DNA of 64,000 nucleotides from JALYZC01 sp963725645 (GCA_963725645.1 CAVRZD010000002.1:1364001-1428000); one strand, 5' to 3'. Counted from the stretch's first letter, positions 8,679-18,538 are shown. Notes: generated by a model from the sequence alone, not told the origin. Translations and numbers: made by a program.

Positions 8679-9004
8679 TCGCCGTTGGCGGCGACGGCCT
8701 CGGCCTCGAGCGCGCCGCGGACCGTCCGCTCGTACCACTCGTACACGATCGGCACCTGGTACCAGCTCGAGTACTCCGCCCGGAAGGCCTCGAACTCGGG
8801 ACCGTACCAGTAGCGCTCGAAGTCGATCTTGCGCTCGAACCCGGCGGTCTGGCGAATCCGGTAGCGGTCCTCGCGCGAGCGCAGCACCTCGTACTCGGTC
8901 CCGCCGTAGCGCAGCGCGACCGGCGCGATCTCCTCGACGGCCGCCTCCAGGCGGTCGCCGCGCCACACGGTGGCGTACCAGGGAATGAGCACGATGCCCG
9001 CCAC
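8675..9004 (-). CDS. Conserved hypothetical protein, aromatic-rich
   Basis: A 109-residue soluble protein of unknown function, notably rich in Trp and Tyr (IPWYATVWRG, FERYWYGPEFEAF, YSSWYQVPIVYEWYERTV). The compact alpha/beta pattern resembles small ferredoxin-like folds, but no family was recognised. GTG at 9004 is the start, with TAGTAT 8 bases upstream and no ribosome-binding site. It is the first gene of a two-gene operon with the helical protein at 8088-8678, overlapping by GTGA. Confidence 0.68.
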   Translation of the reverse strand: MAGIVLIPWYATVWRGDRLEAAVEEIAPVALRYGGTEYEVLRSREDRYRIRQTAGFERKIDFERYWYGPEFEAFRAEYSSWYQVPIVYEWYERTVRGALEAEAVAANGE

Positions 9005-9032
9005 GGCGCCGAATACTAACCGTGCGGATCGT

Positions 9033-10291
9033 TCAGACGCCGACCTCGGCGTAGATCGCGCCCTCGCCCTCGGCGGTCTTGCCGAGGCCCTCCTTCTCGG
9101 CGCCGACGAGGATGGCGATCTTGCCGAGGTGCTTGTTGTCGCGCATGAGCTGGTGGGCCTCGCCGACGCCGTCGAACGGCATCGTGCGCCACAGCACGGG
9201 CCGGATGCGGCCCTGCTCGATCAGCTCGTTGGCCTTCTTGGCCTCCCACGCGTTGGCGAAGTGCGAGCCGAGGATCTCCTTCTGGCGCATCCACAGGTAG
9301 CGGACGTCGAAGTCGAGGTTGTAGCCCGTCGTACCGGCGCAGATCACGACCTTGCCGAAGGGCTTGACCGTCAGCACCGAGGTGGGGAAGGTCGCCTGCC
9401 CGACGTGCTCGAAGACGATGTCCGGCGGCTCGCCGAGGATCTCCGCCACGCGCTTGGAGAAGCGCCGCGACTCCTTGAAGCGCGCCTTCTCCTCGTCCTG
9501 GGACTCCCCGCCCTTGCGCATCATGCCGGCGAACTCGTTGCGATCGATGTAGTCCACGGCCCCGAGCTGCTTGACGAGCTCGCCCTTCTCCGGCGAGGAC
9601 ACCACGCCGACGGACTGCGCGCCCGCCATCGCGCACAGCTGCGTCGCGAACACGCCGAGACCGCCGGCCGCGCCCCACATCAGCACGCGATGGCCGGCCT
9701 GGAGCTCGCAGCGGTCGATCAGCATGCGGTAGGCCGTGAAGTAGACGAGCCCGTAGGTGGCGGACTCCTCCCAGGTCAGATTCTTGGGCTTGTGCAGGAG
9801 CTGCTGGGCCTGCACCTTGGTGAACTGGGCGAAGGAGCCCCACGTCGTCTCGTAGCCCCAGATCTTCTGCGACGGGCGCGGCCAGCGGGTCGAGTCCGTG
9901 GACCTCGGGATCCTCGTAGGAGGCCTGGTTGCAGTGGATGACGACCTCGTCGCCGGGCTGCCAGCTGGTGACCCCGGCGCCGACCTTCCATACCACCCCG
10001 GACGCGTCCGAGCCGCCGATGTGGTGGCCGCCGGGCTCGTGGTCGCCGTACCCGAAGACCGACACGGGCTCGCCGAGCGCCGCCCAGACGTTGTTGTAGT
10101 TCACGCCGGCCGCCATCACGCGCACGATGACCTCGAACGCGCCCGGCTCGGGCACCTCGATCTCCTCGACCTGGAAGGCGTCGCGGGGCTCGCCCGAGGC
10201 GGTCCTCGCGGATCACCCACGCCGCCATCGACTCGGGCAGCTCGCCCGGCTCGGTGGACACCTCTGAAACTCGGCTCACATCAACGGCCAC
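9033..10291 (-). CDS. ccr: Crotonyl-CoA carboxylase/reductase (two frameshifts as sequenced)
   Basis: Zinc-free MDR-family enzyme that reduces crotonyl-CoA with NADPH, with or without carboxylation to ethylmalonyl-CoA. Recognised from AAGVNYNNVWAALGEP, GYGDHEPGGHHIGGSDASG, YETTWGSFAQF, VLMWGAAGGLGVFATQL and HVGQATFPTSVL, all Ccr-typical. The GTG start at 10291 has a GAGAGG-like site upstream. Frame changes near 10200 (REDR|SGEPRDAFQVEE) and 9880 (LDPLA|RPSQKIWGY) each need one base removed. The span is 1259 bases, exactly 419 codons plus two, so two insertions fit. The protein would be 418 residues, near the family norm. A role in the ethylmalonyl-CoA pathway or in extender-unit supply is inferred. 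Confidence 0.85.
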
Positions 10292-10338
10292 GAATAGTCC
10301 TCTCGTCTCGGAAGCGCGCCGGATGCTACCGGCGCGGA

Positions 10339-11288
10339 TCAGCTCGAGAGGAAGCCGCTGCGCCGGAACCAGAACATCAGCACCAATACCGAGCACGATC
10401 AGGCCGCCGATACCGAACGCGGCGAACGCCCAGAACGAGCTGATGTGGCGCACGAGCCAGCCGAAGTTCTGGCCGAAGAAGCCGGTGACCACCGACAGCG
10501 GAAGGAAGATCGTGGCGATGATCGTGAGCTGCTTCATCACGGCGTTGAGCCGGTTGGAGACGGTCGAGAGGTAGACGTCCATCGCGCCGGTGAGGAGGTC
10601 GCGGTAGGAGTCGATGAGGTCCGAGATCCGAATCAGGTGGTCGTAGACGTCGCGGAAGTAGTCGCGCGACGCCGGCTCGAGCCCGGGTAGATCGATGATG
10701 TCCTCGCCGGCGCGCGCGAACAGGTCGCGCTGCGGCGTGATGACCTGGCGCAGTCATCACCAGCGCGCGCTTGAGCCGGAAGATGCGCTGGAGCTGCTCG
10801 TCGGTGGGTCGCTCGATCACCTCGTTCTCGAGCTCGTCGATGTCGTCGTCGATCGAGGCGAGGATGGGGAAGAAGGTGTCGGTGAGTGTGTCCAGCACGC
10901 GGTAGACGGCGAACTGCTCGCCGCCCCGCGTCGCGCCGTCGAGCGCGTCGTGCAGCTCGTCGAGGGCGTCGCACGGGCCCTGGCGCACGGTCACGATGTA
11001 CGAGCCGCTGATGATGCAGTCGACCTCGACCAGCTCGGCTGTGCCGTCGCGGGCTTCGGCCATCCGCGCGCCGTAGAACACGAGCAGGACGTAGTCGCCG
11101 TACTGGTCGAGCTTCGGCCGCTCGTCCCGATCGCGCAGCGCGTGGGCAACCATCGGATGCAGGCCGAACATGTCGGCGAGCGCGTCGAGGTCGGCGGGGA
11201 CGGGGTCGGCCAGATCGAGCCAGAAGTACTCGTCGCGCTTGCGCAGCGCGCCGATCTCCGCCCGATCGAGGCGCTCGAGGACCTTCAC
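10339..11288 (-). CDS. corA: CorA-like magnesium/cobalt channel (two frameshifts as sequenced)
   Basis: Divalent-metal channel of the CorA family, about 315 residues. The N-terminal cytoplasmic funnel begins KVLERLDRAEIGALRKRDEY from a GTG at 11288. Two C-terminal membrane helices flank the pore signature, which reads GFFGQNFGW, i.e. GQN instead of the textbook GMN. The C-terminus VLMFWFRRSGFLSS ends at 10339. One extra base is needed near 10752 (ALVM|LRQVITPQRDL) and one near 10383 (LIVLGI|VLMFWF). The span of 950 bases is 316 codons plus two, consistent with two insertions. TACCGT precedes the GTG by 7 bases. Confidence 0.85.
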
Positions 11289-11318
11289 GGCGCCGACGGT
11301 AGCCGTTGGCCAGGACGC

Positions 11319-12917
11319 TCAGGCGGTCTCGCCGACCAGCGCGCCCTCGGCGGGCGAGCCGGCGGGGGTGGCCTCGCCGGCGTCCACGCCGGCGGGCACC
11401 GCGTCCTCGGCCTCGACCGGCCGGCCGGTGACCAGGACGGCGGCCAGCAGCGCACCGAGCAGGGCGACGGCGGCGCCGAGACGCAGGCCGTCACGCAGCG
11501 CGGCGACGAAGGCCTCCTGGACTGCGTGGGCCACCTGGGCGGGCACGCCCGCGCCGCCGCTGCCCAGGGCGTCGGCGAGTGCCGCGCGCTTGCCCGTGGG
11601 GACGGCGGGCAGGAGCGCGTCGAGCTTGGAGCGCCCGACGGCGGCGATCAGCGCGCCCAGAACCGCGACGCCGAACGTGCCGCCGACCATGCGGCTCATC
11701 GAGAGCACGCCGGACGCCACACCGGCCTTGGTCTTGACGACGGCGTTCATGGCCGCCGTGCTCATCGGGCGACATCACGAGGCCCATGCCGAGGCCCATG
11801 AGGATGAAGGCGGGGAGCAGGAACAGGTAGACGTGTGCGTGGTGATGAAGCGACTGCCAGAACAGCGCGGTGGAGGCGAGCACCAGGCCGACGATCATCG
11901 GGATGCGCGGGCCGATGCGGTCCGCGAGGCGTCCGGAGATCGGACCGATGAAGATGATCACGACGGTCGAGGGGAGGAAGCGCACCCCGGCCTCGCAGCG
12001 GCGAGTAGTGGAGCACGTTCTGCATGTACAGCGCGATGAAGAAGAACATCGCGAGCATCGAGAACGTGACCGACGAACGCAACGAGGTTCGCGCCCAGGA
12101 ACGAGCGCGAGCGGAAGAACGAGAAGTCCACCATCGGCACGCGCACCCGGCGCTCGATGACCGCGAAGGCGACCAGCGCCAGGACGGCGACGGCGAACAG
12201 GCGCGAGGATCGGCACCGAGCCCCAGCCCCAGGAGTTGCCCTCCACGAGCGCGAGTACGAGCGCGGTCAGGCCGACCGTCAGCGCGGCGATGCCCGGGAT
12301 GTCGACGCCCTTCTCGACGGTCTCGTCGCGCGACTCGCGCGTCGCGAACAGCGTGACCAGCGACGGCGGCCGATGGCGACCGGAAGGTTGAGGAAGAAGA
12401 TCGCGCGCCAGCTGACGCTCTCGGTGAGGAAGCCGCCCACCACGGGGCCGATCGCCAGCGCCATCGCCGAGACGCCGGCCCACGTGCCGATCGCCTTGCC
12501 GCGCTCCTCGGGCGGGAAGGCGTTCGTGATGATCGAGAGCGTTGCCGGCATCATGAAGCGCGGCGCCGATGCCCTGGACGGCGCGCCAGCCGACCAGCCA
12601 GGCGTCCGTTGGCGGGAGAAGCCGATGGTCGCGCTCGAGACGGCGAAGACGATCACGCCGAAGAGGAACATCCGGCGGCGGCCGAAGATGTCGCCGAGCC
12701 GACCGCCGGTGACCAGCAGCACGGCGAAGGTCAGCGTGTAGGCGTTGACCGTCCACTCCAGCGCCGAGAGCGAGGCGTGCAGGTCGCGCTGGATCGACGG
12801 CAGCGCGACGTTCACGACCGTGTTGTCGAGCATGATCATGAACAGCGCGAAGCACATCGCGCCGAGCGTCCACCAGCGGCGGTTGGCGTCGCGCATGGCG
12901 GCGAGGCGCGCGGTCAC
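11319..12917 (-). CDS. DHA2-family MFS drug efflux transporter, 14-TM (many frameshifts as sequenced)
   Basis: Proton-driven multidrug efflux pump of the EmrB/QacA type. Typical motifs are MIMLDNTVVNVALPSIQRDL in helix 1, GGRLGDIFGRRRMFL (motif A), GPVVGGFLT (motif C) and VQGIGAAFMMPATLSI. The frame breaks at about eight places between 12.62 and 11.76 kb (for example AA|FMM near 12565, ILA|LFAV near 12210, SPL|EAGVRF near 12000, MSP|MSTAAM near 11765). Each is repaired by deleting one base, except the first, which needs two. The 1599-base span then gives an uninterrupted protein of about 530 residues. The GTG start at 12917 overlaps the MarR stop (GTGA), forming a regulator-pump operon. Confidence 0.83.
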
Positions 12918-13418
12918 GGAGGACGGCTCCTTCGGGTCGGCAGGCGGCGATCTCCTCGCGCTCGAGGAGCGGTGTGAGCGCGGCGGCCGAGGCGCTTGCG
13001 CTCGTCCTCGGTCAGCGAGTGCCACGAACTGCTCGAGCCGCGGCGAGGCGCATCTCGTTGACGCGCGCGCAGGACCTCGCGGCCGTCGGGCGTGATGCGC
13101 ACGCGCTTCATGCGCCGGTCGCTGCTCGTCCTCGCGGCGCTCGACGTAGCCGCGCTGGTGCAGGCCGTCGACGATCCTGCTGGCCGCGGGCACGGACAGC
13201 ACGAGGTCCTCGGCGACGTGCTTGACGCACACGTCGTCGCCCTGCTCGCGCTGATCGAGCGCGTGCAGCGCCTTGTACGTGGTGAGCGTCAGGTCGGCGT
13301 CGACCATCGCCTGGAAGACCTCACGGCCGGAACTCCTCATCAGGTGGTGGAGGACCGCGTAGAGGCCCTCGGCGACCTGCGTGTCAACTGATTTCGCGGG
13401 CGCAGCGATTGCTTGCAT
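12914..13418 (-). CDS. MarR-family transcriptional regulator (several frameshifts as sequenced)
   Basis: Winged-helix repressor. The intact first 100 residues include VAEGLYAVLHHLMRSSGREV and the recognition region VKHVAEDLVLSVPAASRIVD followed by GLHQRGYVERREDE. From about 13120 on, the frame must be corrected several times to read MKRVRITPDGREVL, LEQFVASLTEDERKRL and LLEREEIAA. The net shift (505 bases = 168 codons plus one) agrees with seven inserted bases. The start ATG (13418) lies inside a perfect 18-bp palindrome. It is co-transcribed with the MFS pump by GTGA overlap. Repression of the pump, relieved by a toxic ligand, is the standard model and is inferred here. Confidence 0.8.
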
Positions 13419-13426
13419 GCAAGCAA
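13409..13426. promoter_or_regulatory. Perfect 18-bp palindrome: probable MarR operator over the marR start codon
   Basis: TTGCTTGCATGCAAGCAA is a perfect inverted repeat. Its centre contains the ATG of the MarR-family gene (13416-13418). A related half-site (TATTGCATAC) follows at 13428-13437. In the leftward direction TATGCAAT and ATACTT lie upstream as possible -10 sequence. Position and symmetry fit autorepression by a homodimeric MarR protein that blocks transcription at the start codon of a leaderless mRNA. Binding is inferred. Confidence 0.7.
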
Positions 13427-13500
13427 GTATTGCATACGCGAGAGGGTGTTGTCGGGGGCGTGGTCAGCGCTCCGACGCACCTACCTTGAGCCGCGTGGAC

Positions 13501-13607
13501 GGCGGAGGGGCTGCAAACAGCAGGCCCTCCGCCGGTTTTGTAACCGGGCGGCTTCGCCGCCCTTCGGGCCGCCGCAGCTCCGGGTCTGCAGACAGCAGAC
13601 CCTCCGC
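13501..13607 (-). terminator. Two related hairpins, probable terminator region of the leftward secreted-protein gene
   Basis: Between the marR promoter and the stop of the leftward gene at 13640 there are two hairpins built from a 22-base repeat, CTGCAAACAGCAGGCCCTCCGC (13511-13532, shown here as a consensus of CTGC-A-ACAGCAG and CCCTCCGC) and its near copy at 13586-13607. The second forms a perfect 8-bp stem (GGGTCTGC/GCAGACCC). The first is extended by GGCGGAGGG pairing with CCCTCCGCC. A third stem (GGCGGC-TTCG-GCCGCC type) lies between them. No gene is visible in 13427-13639. Confidence 0.55.
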
Positions 13608-13639
13608 TGACGGCGGCAGTTAGACGGTGACGTTGGCGG

Positions 13640-14164
13640 TTAGAGCGCGACCTGGCGGGTGGCCGTAACGCGGAACGCGCCGGTGCGCTTGTTCCACCTG
13701 AGGTCGCGCTCGGTCAGCGTGCGCGGGCAGCAGATGTCGTCGCCGGGCGCGTAGTTGGGGACGCGCACGGTGACGACGGCGTTCTTCACGCGGGCGGACA
13801 CGCGATAGCGCGACTCGTCGACGTACGCCACCCGCAGGCGCCCGGTGCGGCCGTTCGGCCCGTCGCTGGAGACGATGTAGAGCGCGACGTCCCCCGCCGC
13901 GCCGCCGCTGCCGACCAGCACCACGGCGTCGGCCCGCTTGTCGCCTGTCAGGTCGCCGATCAGGATCTTCGGGTCCACGAACCCGCCCTGCGTCCGCAGC
14001 AGCGTCCTGACCTGCGCGCTCACCTTCGCGTCGCGCAGCAGCAGGCCGCCGAACAGGCGCTGACCGCTCGTCAGGGCCAGCGCGGCCGGCGTGACGGCGA
14101 GGACGACCAGGCCGGCGAGCACGGCTGGGGCGAGGAGCCGGCGGTGCATTGCGCTATTAGACAC
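13640..14164 (-). CDS. Secreted protein with FG-GAP/VCBS-like repeat
   Basis: Exported protein of about 174 residues. The signal peptide LLAPAVLAGLVVLAV ends near TPAALA. The mature part has LIGDLTGDKRADAVVLVGSG, the Asp-rich calcium-loop pattern of FG-GAP/VCBS repeats, and later DDICCPRTLTERDLRWN with a vicinal Cys pair. This arrangement is frequent in actinobacterial secreted proteins of unknown function. The start is either GTG 14164 or ATG 14149; neither has a ribosome site. An extracellular or periplasmic location is inferred from the signal. Confidence 0.72.
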   Translation of the reverse strand: MSNSAMHRRLLAPAVLAGLVVLAVTPAALALTSGQRLFGGLLLRDAKVSAQVRTLLRTQGGFVDPKILIGDLTGDKRADAVVLVGSGGAAGDVALYIVSSDGPNGRTGRLRVAYVDESRYRVSARVKNAVVTVRVPNYAPGDDICCPRTLTERDLRWNKRTGAFRVTATRQVAL

Positions 14165-14194
14165 GAGGACACCGTGGGAGTTGCGGGCGCCCGC

Positions 14195-14647
14195 TTACGG
14201 CTGCAGGACGTCGTTCTGGGCGCTCTGCCGCTCCGGCCCGACCGTGATCTGGGCCGGAGTGATGTCGGCGTTGGCCGCCCGTACGCGGTAGCGCCCCTCG
14301 GTCACATTGACCTTGAGCTGGCCGGTCCCGCTCGGGTTGATCGGCTCGGTGGTCTGTGTGACGCCCGGCTTGGACGCGCCGAGCTCGTCGCTCTCGAAGG
14401 TGACCTCCTGCGAGGCGCCCGTCTGGTTGGTCACGATCAGGACGATCGGGCCGGCGCCGAAGCGCACCGGCGACACGGCGATGCCGGCGTCGGACACCGA
14501 CGCGGTGATGTTCAGTGGGGCGGGCGGCCGCAGGTTGTTCTTGTAGTCGCTGCCGCCGCCGCAGCCCGCGACGAGCGCGGCAACGGCGACTACGGCGGGG
14601 GCGAGCGCCCGCCGGCTCGTCCGCTCTCTCGTTGTCCTCATCTCCAT
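14195..14647 (-). CDS. Lipoprotein, small beta-sandwich
   Basis: About 150 residues with an N-terminal lipoprotein signal: basic RTTRERTSRRALAP, a hydrophobic core and the lipobox LVAGC followed by a Gly-rich tether. The rest is a beta-sandwich (LNITASVSDAGIAVSPVRF, GPIVLIVTNQTGASQEVTF, GRYRVRAANADITPAQITV) similar to cupredoxin-like or Ig-like folds, without an evident copper site. It is probably anchored to the outer face of the membrane. The start is ATG 14647 or 14641. It lies upstream of, and in the same direction as, the FG-GAP protein. Confidence 0.72.
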   Translation of the reverse strand: MEMRTTRERTSRRALAPAVVAVAALVAGCGGGSDYKNNLRPPAPLNITASVSDAGIAVSPVRFGAGPIVLIVTNQTGASQEVTFESDELGASKPGVTQTTEPINPSGTGQLKVNVTEGRYRVRAANADITPAQITVGPERQSAQNDVLQP

Positions 14648-14742
14648 CCCGGTGACCCGAGGGCCGCGCAGCCGCATACCGGCGGCCAGGCCCGAACCCT
14701 AACCCACGCCGCCGATTCGCGTCGAACTGGAGTGATGGCGCG

Positions 14743-14970
14743 TCAGCGCGTGGCGTTGTCGATGCCGCCGCCCGTGCGCAGCGCGGTCCGCTCATCCTCG
14801 ACCTGGGCGAGCTTGCGCTGGAGGCGCTCCCACGAGCGGTGCTCGGCCTCGTCGTAATCGCGGCCGGAGAGGTCGCGCAGCGAATCGCGGTAGGCCTTCC
14901 ATGCGCGCTGCGTCCGCTCGTCGAGCTCGTTCAACCTGCTCTCGTCACGCCTGGGGGCGGAGATGTTCAT
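14743..14970 (-). CDS. Small hypothetical protein, charged helical
   Basis: A 75-residue, strongly charged protein predicted to be a long helix or helical hairpin (LDERTQRAWKAYRDSLRDL, EHRSWERLQRKLAQVEDERT). No known domain was recognised; a coiled-coil or DNA/protein-binding adaptor is possible. The ATG at 14970 is supported by GGAGGAG 6-7 bases upstream, one of the clearer Shine-Dalgarno sites in the window. It is divergent from the exonuclease/UvrC-like gene. Confidence 0.72.
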   Translation of the reverse strand: MNISAPRRDESRLNELDERTQRAWKAYRDSLRDLSGRDYDEAEHRSWERLQRKLAQVEDERTALRTGGGIDNATR

Positions 14971-15093
14971 CGAGCTCCTCCGATCCGTCGTGGGATTGAA
15001 GCCATGCTACTCCTCCGGCGCGACACCATGACCAGGCCGGTCAGAGCGCATGTCGCCTTGCATGCCGTCCGGGTCGAGGCGTACCGGTTCGGT

Positions 15094-16774
15094 ATGGCGA
15101 TTGCCGACCTGCCCCTCGCCAGCGCCGAGTTCCTCGCGGTCGACGTCGAGACCAACGGCGGCGCGGGCGAGGACTGCGAGCTGACCGAGGTCGGCGCCGT
15201 GCTGGTCGGCGGCGGCGAGCTGCACGAGCGCTTCGAGTCGCTCGTGCGCGTGACGCGGCCGCTGCCGCGCGGGATCCAGCGCTTCACCGGGATCACGCAG
15301 GCGATGGTGGCCGACGCGGCGCCGCCGGGCCGCGTGCTGGCGGAGCTTGCCCGGCGCATCACGGGGCGTGTGCTGGTCGCCCACTCGGCGGCGTTCGACC
15401 GGCGCGTGCTGCGCCAGGCGTTCTCGCGCGCGGGCCTGCAGTGGCCCGACCCGCCGGTGCTCTGCACGATCGCGCTCGCCCGCCGCTTCGCGCCGCTCGT
15501 GCGCCAGCGCAAGCTGGCGGCCCTGGCCGCGTCGCTCGGCATCGATGTCGAGATCAGCCACCGCGCGCTGGCCGACGCCGAGACGTGCGCGCGCGTGTTC
15601 TGCGCGCTCTTCGGGCGGCTGTGCGCGAACGCCGCCACGGTCGGGGAGGCCGTGGCGTTGCTCGCGCCGCGGCGCCGGCGTCGGACGCGGCGCGGTCCGC
15701 CGCCGGGTCGCCTCGCCGGCGAGTCCGCGCCCGCCGGCTTGGACCTCTCGGCGCTCCCGTCGGCTCCGGGCGTGTACGTGTTCCGCGACGCCGCCGGCCG
15801 GCCGCTCTACGTCGGCAAGTCGGTGTCCCTGCGCGCGCGCGCGCGAGCGCACTTCCAGCCGGGCGCCGAGCGCGCCGGGTGGACGGCGCACGCGGCCGTG
15901 GTGGACCACCGCGAGACACGCTCCGAGCTCGGCGCGCTGGTGCTGGAGAACCGGCTGATCAAGGCGCTGCGGCCGCCGGGCAACGTCCGGCTGCGGCGCA
16001 CCGACGCGCTCGTGTACCTGCGCTGCCGGCTCGACATCCCGTTTCCCGTTCTCGAGGTCGCGCGCGAGCCCGCGCCGGGCCACGGCGTGACGATCGGCCC
16101 GTTGCGCGGCCGCGCCTCGGCCGTCGAGCTGATGGAGCAGCTCAACTCGCTCTTCGGCCTGCGCCACTGCGGCCGCCGGCTGCGCCGCCGCCCGCATCCG
16201 TCCGCCTACGGCCAGATGGGGCGCTGCCTGTCGCCGTGCCTCGGAGACCTCGACCCCAACCTGTACCGGCGGCGGTTGGACGCCGCCCTCGGGGTGTTCA
16301 GCGGGTCCGGCGACGGCGGCGAGGCGCTGCTCGCCCACCTCGACGGCGAGATGCGGGCCGCCTCCGACGCCCGCCGCTACGAGCGTGCCGCGACGCTGCG
16401 CCGCCGCCGCGCGCGGCTCGCCGTGCTGCTCGGAGCGCCTCGGCGGTGTCCTGCGGGCCACCCACGCGCGCCCGCGACTCGTGGCGGCGTCGGTGCAGGA
16501 CGCCGACGGCGCCGACGGGTTCTGGCTCGCCGGTGGGCGGCTGATCGACTGGGGCGAGCTGCCCGCCGAGCCGGCCGAGCTCGAGCGGCGCACGGGCGCC
16601 GCGCTGGCGCGGGCCGGTGGGCCGGCGGCGACGGCGCACGTCCCGCCCGACGAGATCGACGAGGTGCGGATCGTCTCGACCTGGCTCGCCCACCACGAGG
16701 ATGACGTCGCGGCGCTCCCGCTCGACCCTCCGCCCGACGGCGCCCGGCTCGCCGAATTCGCTCGGACCGCGTAG
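15094..16774 (+). CDS. DEDDh exonuclease / GIY-YIG (UvrC-like) fusion nuclease (one frameshift as sequenced)
   Basis: Two nuclease modules in one polypeptide of about 559 residues. The N-terminal part (about 1-190) is a DnaQ-type 3'-5' exonuclease: FLAVDVETNG gives the first Asp and Glu (D17, E19) and HRALADAETCARVF the His and Asp of the DEDDh set. The next part is a GIY-YIG domain (APGVYVFRDAAGRPLYVGKS), as in UvrC/Cho. The C-terminus follows UvrC's linker region. This fusion is known in actinobacteria (mycobacterial homologues) and is thought to act in DNA repair. One extra base near 16433 (AVLL|ERLGGVLRA) breaks the frame; the length is 560 codons plus one. ATG 15094 is the preferred start. 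Confidence 0.87.
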
Positions 16775-16826
16775 GGCACCGCGTGCACGGCGTTCCGAGC
16801 GCCCCGCGGTCGCCAGACGGTCGCAG

Positions 16827-17775
16827 CTAGAGCGGGAGGTCGACGACCTCGGCGGTGTCACCGCCGTCGCCCACCGCCACGGTGGCGCCGGGCTCGGCCT
16901 CGCGGCGCACGAGCGCCAGGGCCACCGCGCCCAGCCGCGGCGAGACGACGGCCGTGCCGATCGTCCCCACGACGCGCTCGCCGAGCCGCAGCTCGTCGCC
17001 GTGCGCCCCCGGCGCCGACAGCCGCAGGCCGCGCAGGTGCCGGTTCGGCTTGCCCTTGTAGTGCAGCCGCGCGACGGTCTCCTGGCCGACGTAGCAGCCC
17101 TTGGTGAACGACACCGCACGCGCGTTGAGCCCGGCCTCCTGCGGGATGACCGTGTCGTCGAGATCGATCCCGTAGCGCGGGCGGCCGGCCTCGACGCGGA
17201 GCACCTCGGCGGCGGCTTCATCGACGGGCACGGCGCCGCGCCGGCGCAGCGCGGCCGCGAGCGCGTCGGTGTCGGCGGCGTCACAGAGCAGGTCGACGCC
17301 GGCGTCGGTGGCGACGAGACGCACGTCGACGCCGTCCACGGTGCCGGCCGCGTTGGCGTGCTCGGACTCGGGCAGGCCCGCGGCGCCGGCGACGGCCCGC
17401 GCCTCGGGGCCGATCAGCGACAGCAGCCCGCGCTCGAGGGTCCGCTTGTGCAGCTCCACGTCGTAGCCGATCCGGTAGCGGCGGATCATGTTGAACAGCT
17501 CCTGGAGCGCGGAGCGCTCGGTGTCCAGGAACAGCTCGTCGCCGAGGTCGAGCACGCGCAGGTCGCCGAGCATCTTGCCCTTCGGCGAAAGGAAGGCGGC
17601 GTAGACGCCCTGACCCGGATTCAGCGCCTCCACCTCGTTGGTGACCTGTCCCTCGAGGAACTCCTTCGCGCCGAGCTCCGGTGAGCGCGAGCTTGCCGCG
17701 CTCGGAGCGGTCGAGGAGCCCACAGCCCTCGGTCAGCGCCCGGTAGTCGGCGGCAGTGCGATCGGTGGCGACCAC
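16827..17775 (-). CDS. ygfZ: Folate-binding YgfZ/GcvT-like protein (one frameshift as sequenced)
   Basis: Tetrahydrofolate-dependent protein that supports iron-sulfur enzymes. The diagnostic KGCYVGQE motif is present (FTKGCYVGQETVARLHYKGK), along with RPRYGIDLDDTVIPQEAGLN. The N-terminus MVATDRTAADYRALTEGCGL starts at GTG/ATG 17775. Near 17690 one extra base separates KLALTGA from KEFLEGQVTNEV. The span of 949 bases is 316 codons plus one, matching a single insertion. It lies divergent from the DtxR-type regulator. Length after correction is about 315 residues, close to actinobacterial YgfZ. Confidence 0.87.
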
Positions 17776-17828
17776 GCCTCGACTATAGCCCGGGGATCAG
17801 GGGGGTCGTCGAATCGCCACAACTGTTG

Positions 17829-17845
17829 TTTAGGTGTGCCATAAT
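17829..17845. promoter_or_regulatory. Promoter and possible metal-repressor box of the dtxR-nramp operon
   Basis: TTTAGGTGTGCCATAA is an imperfect dyad with the TT..GG / CC..AA ends seen in DtxR/MntR-type boxes. CATAAT at 17840-17845 lies 9 bases before the ATG at 17855 and would serve as the -10 of a nearly leaderless transcript. Overlap of dyad and -10 would allow metal-dependent autorepression. The dyad is weak (four of six half-site positions), so the regulator assignment is tentative. Confidence 0.4.
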
Positions 17846-17854
17846 CTCGCTGCC

Positions 17855-18538
17855 ATGGCGACGAAACCTCTCCAGCACGAGATGTCCTCGGCCGTCGAGG
17901 ATTACGCGAAGGCGATCTACGCGCTCGAGCGGCGCGGCGGGGGCGCCGTCTCGACGAACGCCCTGGCCGAGCGCCTCGGCGTGACCGCGGCCTCGGCCTC
18001 GGGGATGGTCAAGCGGCTCGACGAGCTGGGCCTCGTCAGCCACGAGCCCTACCGCGGGGTCCGGCTGACGCCCGACGGCCTGCGCGTCGCGCTCGAGGTC
18101 ATCCGCCACCACCGCCTGCTCGAGCTGTACCTGGCGGAGCAGCCTCGGGGTGCCGTGGGACCGGGTCCACGAGGAGGCCGAGGTGCTCGAGCACGTGCTC
18201 TCCGAGGAGCTCGAGGAGCTGATCGCGGCGAAGCTCGGCAACCCCACCCGCGACCCGCACGGCGATCCGATCCCCACGCCCGATCTGCGAATGGTCGAGC
18301 CCGACACCGTCGCGCTGGACGCGCTCGACGCCGGCGCGCGTGGGACGTTCGTGCGCGTGTCGGACTCCGACCCCGAGATGCTCCGATACCTGGCCGAGCG
18401 CGGCATCGCTCCCGGCGCCGGCTTCGAGGTCGTCGAGCGCCAGCCGTTCGGCGGCCCGCTGTTCGCCCGCTTCGGCAGCGACGACGTGCACGTGCTCGGC
18501 GGCGCGCTCGCCCGCGCGATGCGGGTGGAGGTGCGGAC

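Noticed and set aside
10221..10582. A separate gene spanning the corA 3' end and the ccr start
   Set aside because: The open frame only joins CorA's membrane helices to the ccr N-terminus because of an inserted base near 10383. Corrected frames give the two normal genes with a 47-base gap.
14839..15093. Earlier start for the exonuclease fusion
   Set aside because: The extension runs antisense through the small gene at 14743-14970, which has a strong ribosome site, and the added residues show no domain; ATG 15094 begins the exonuclease domain.
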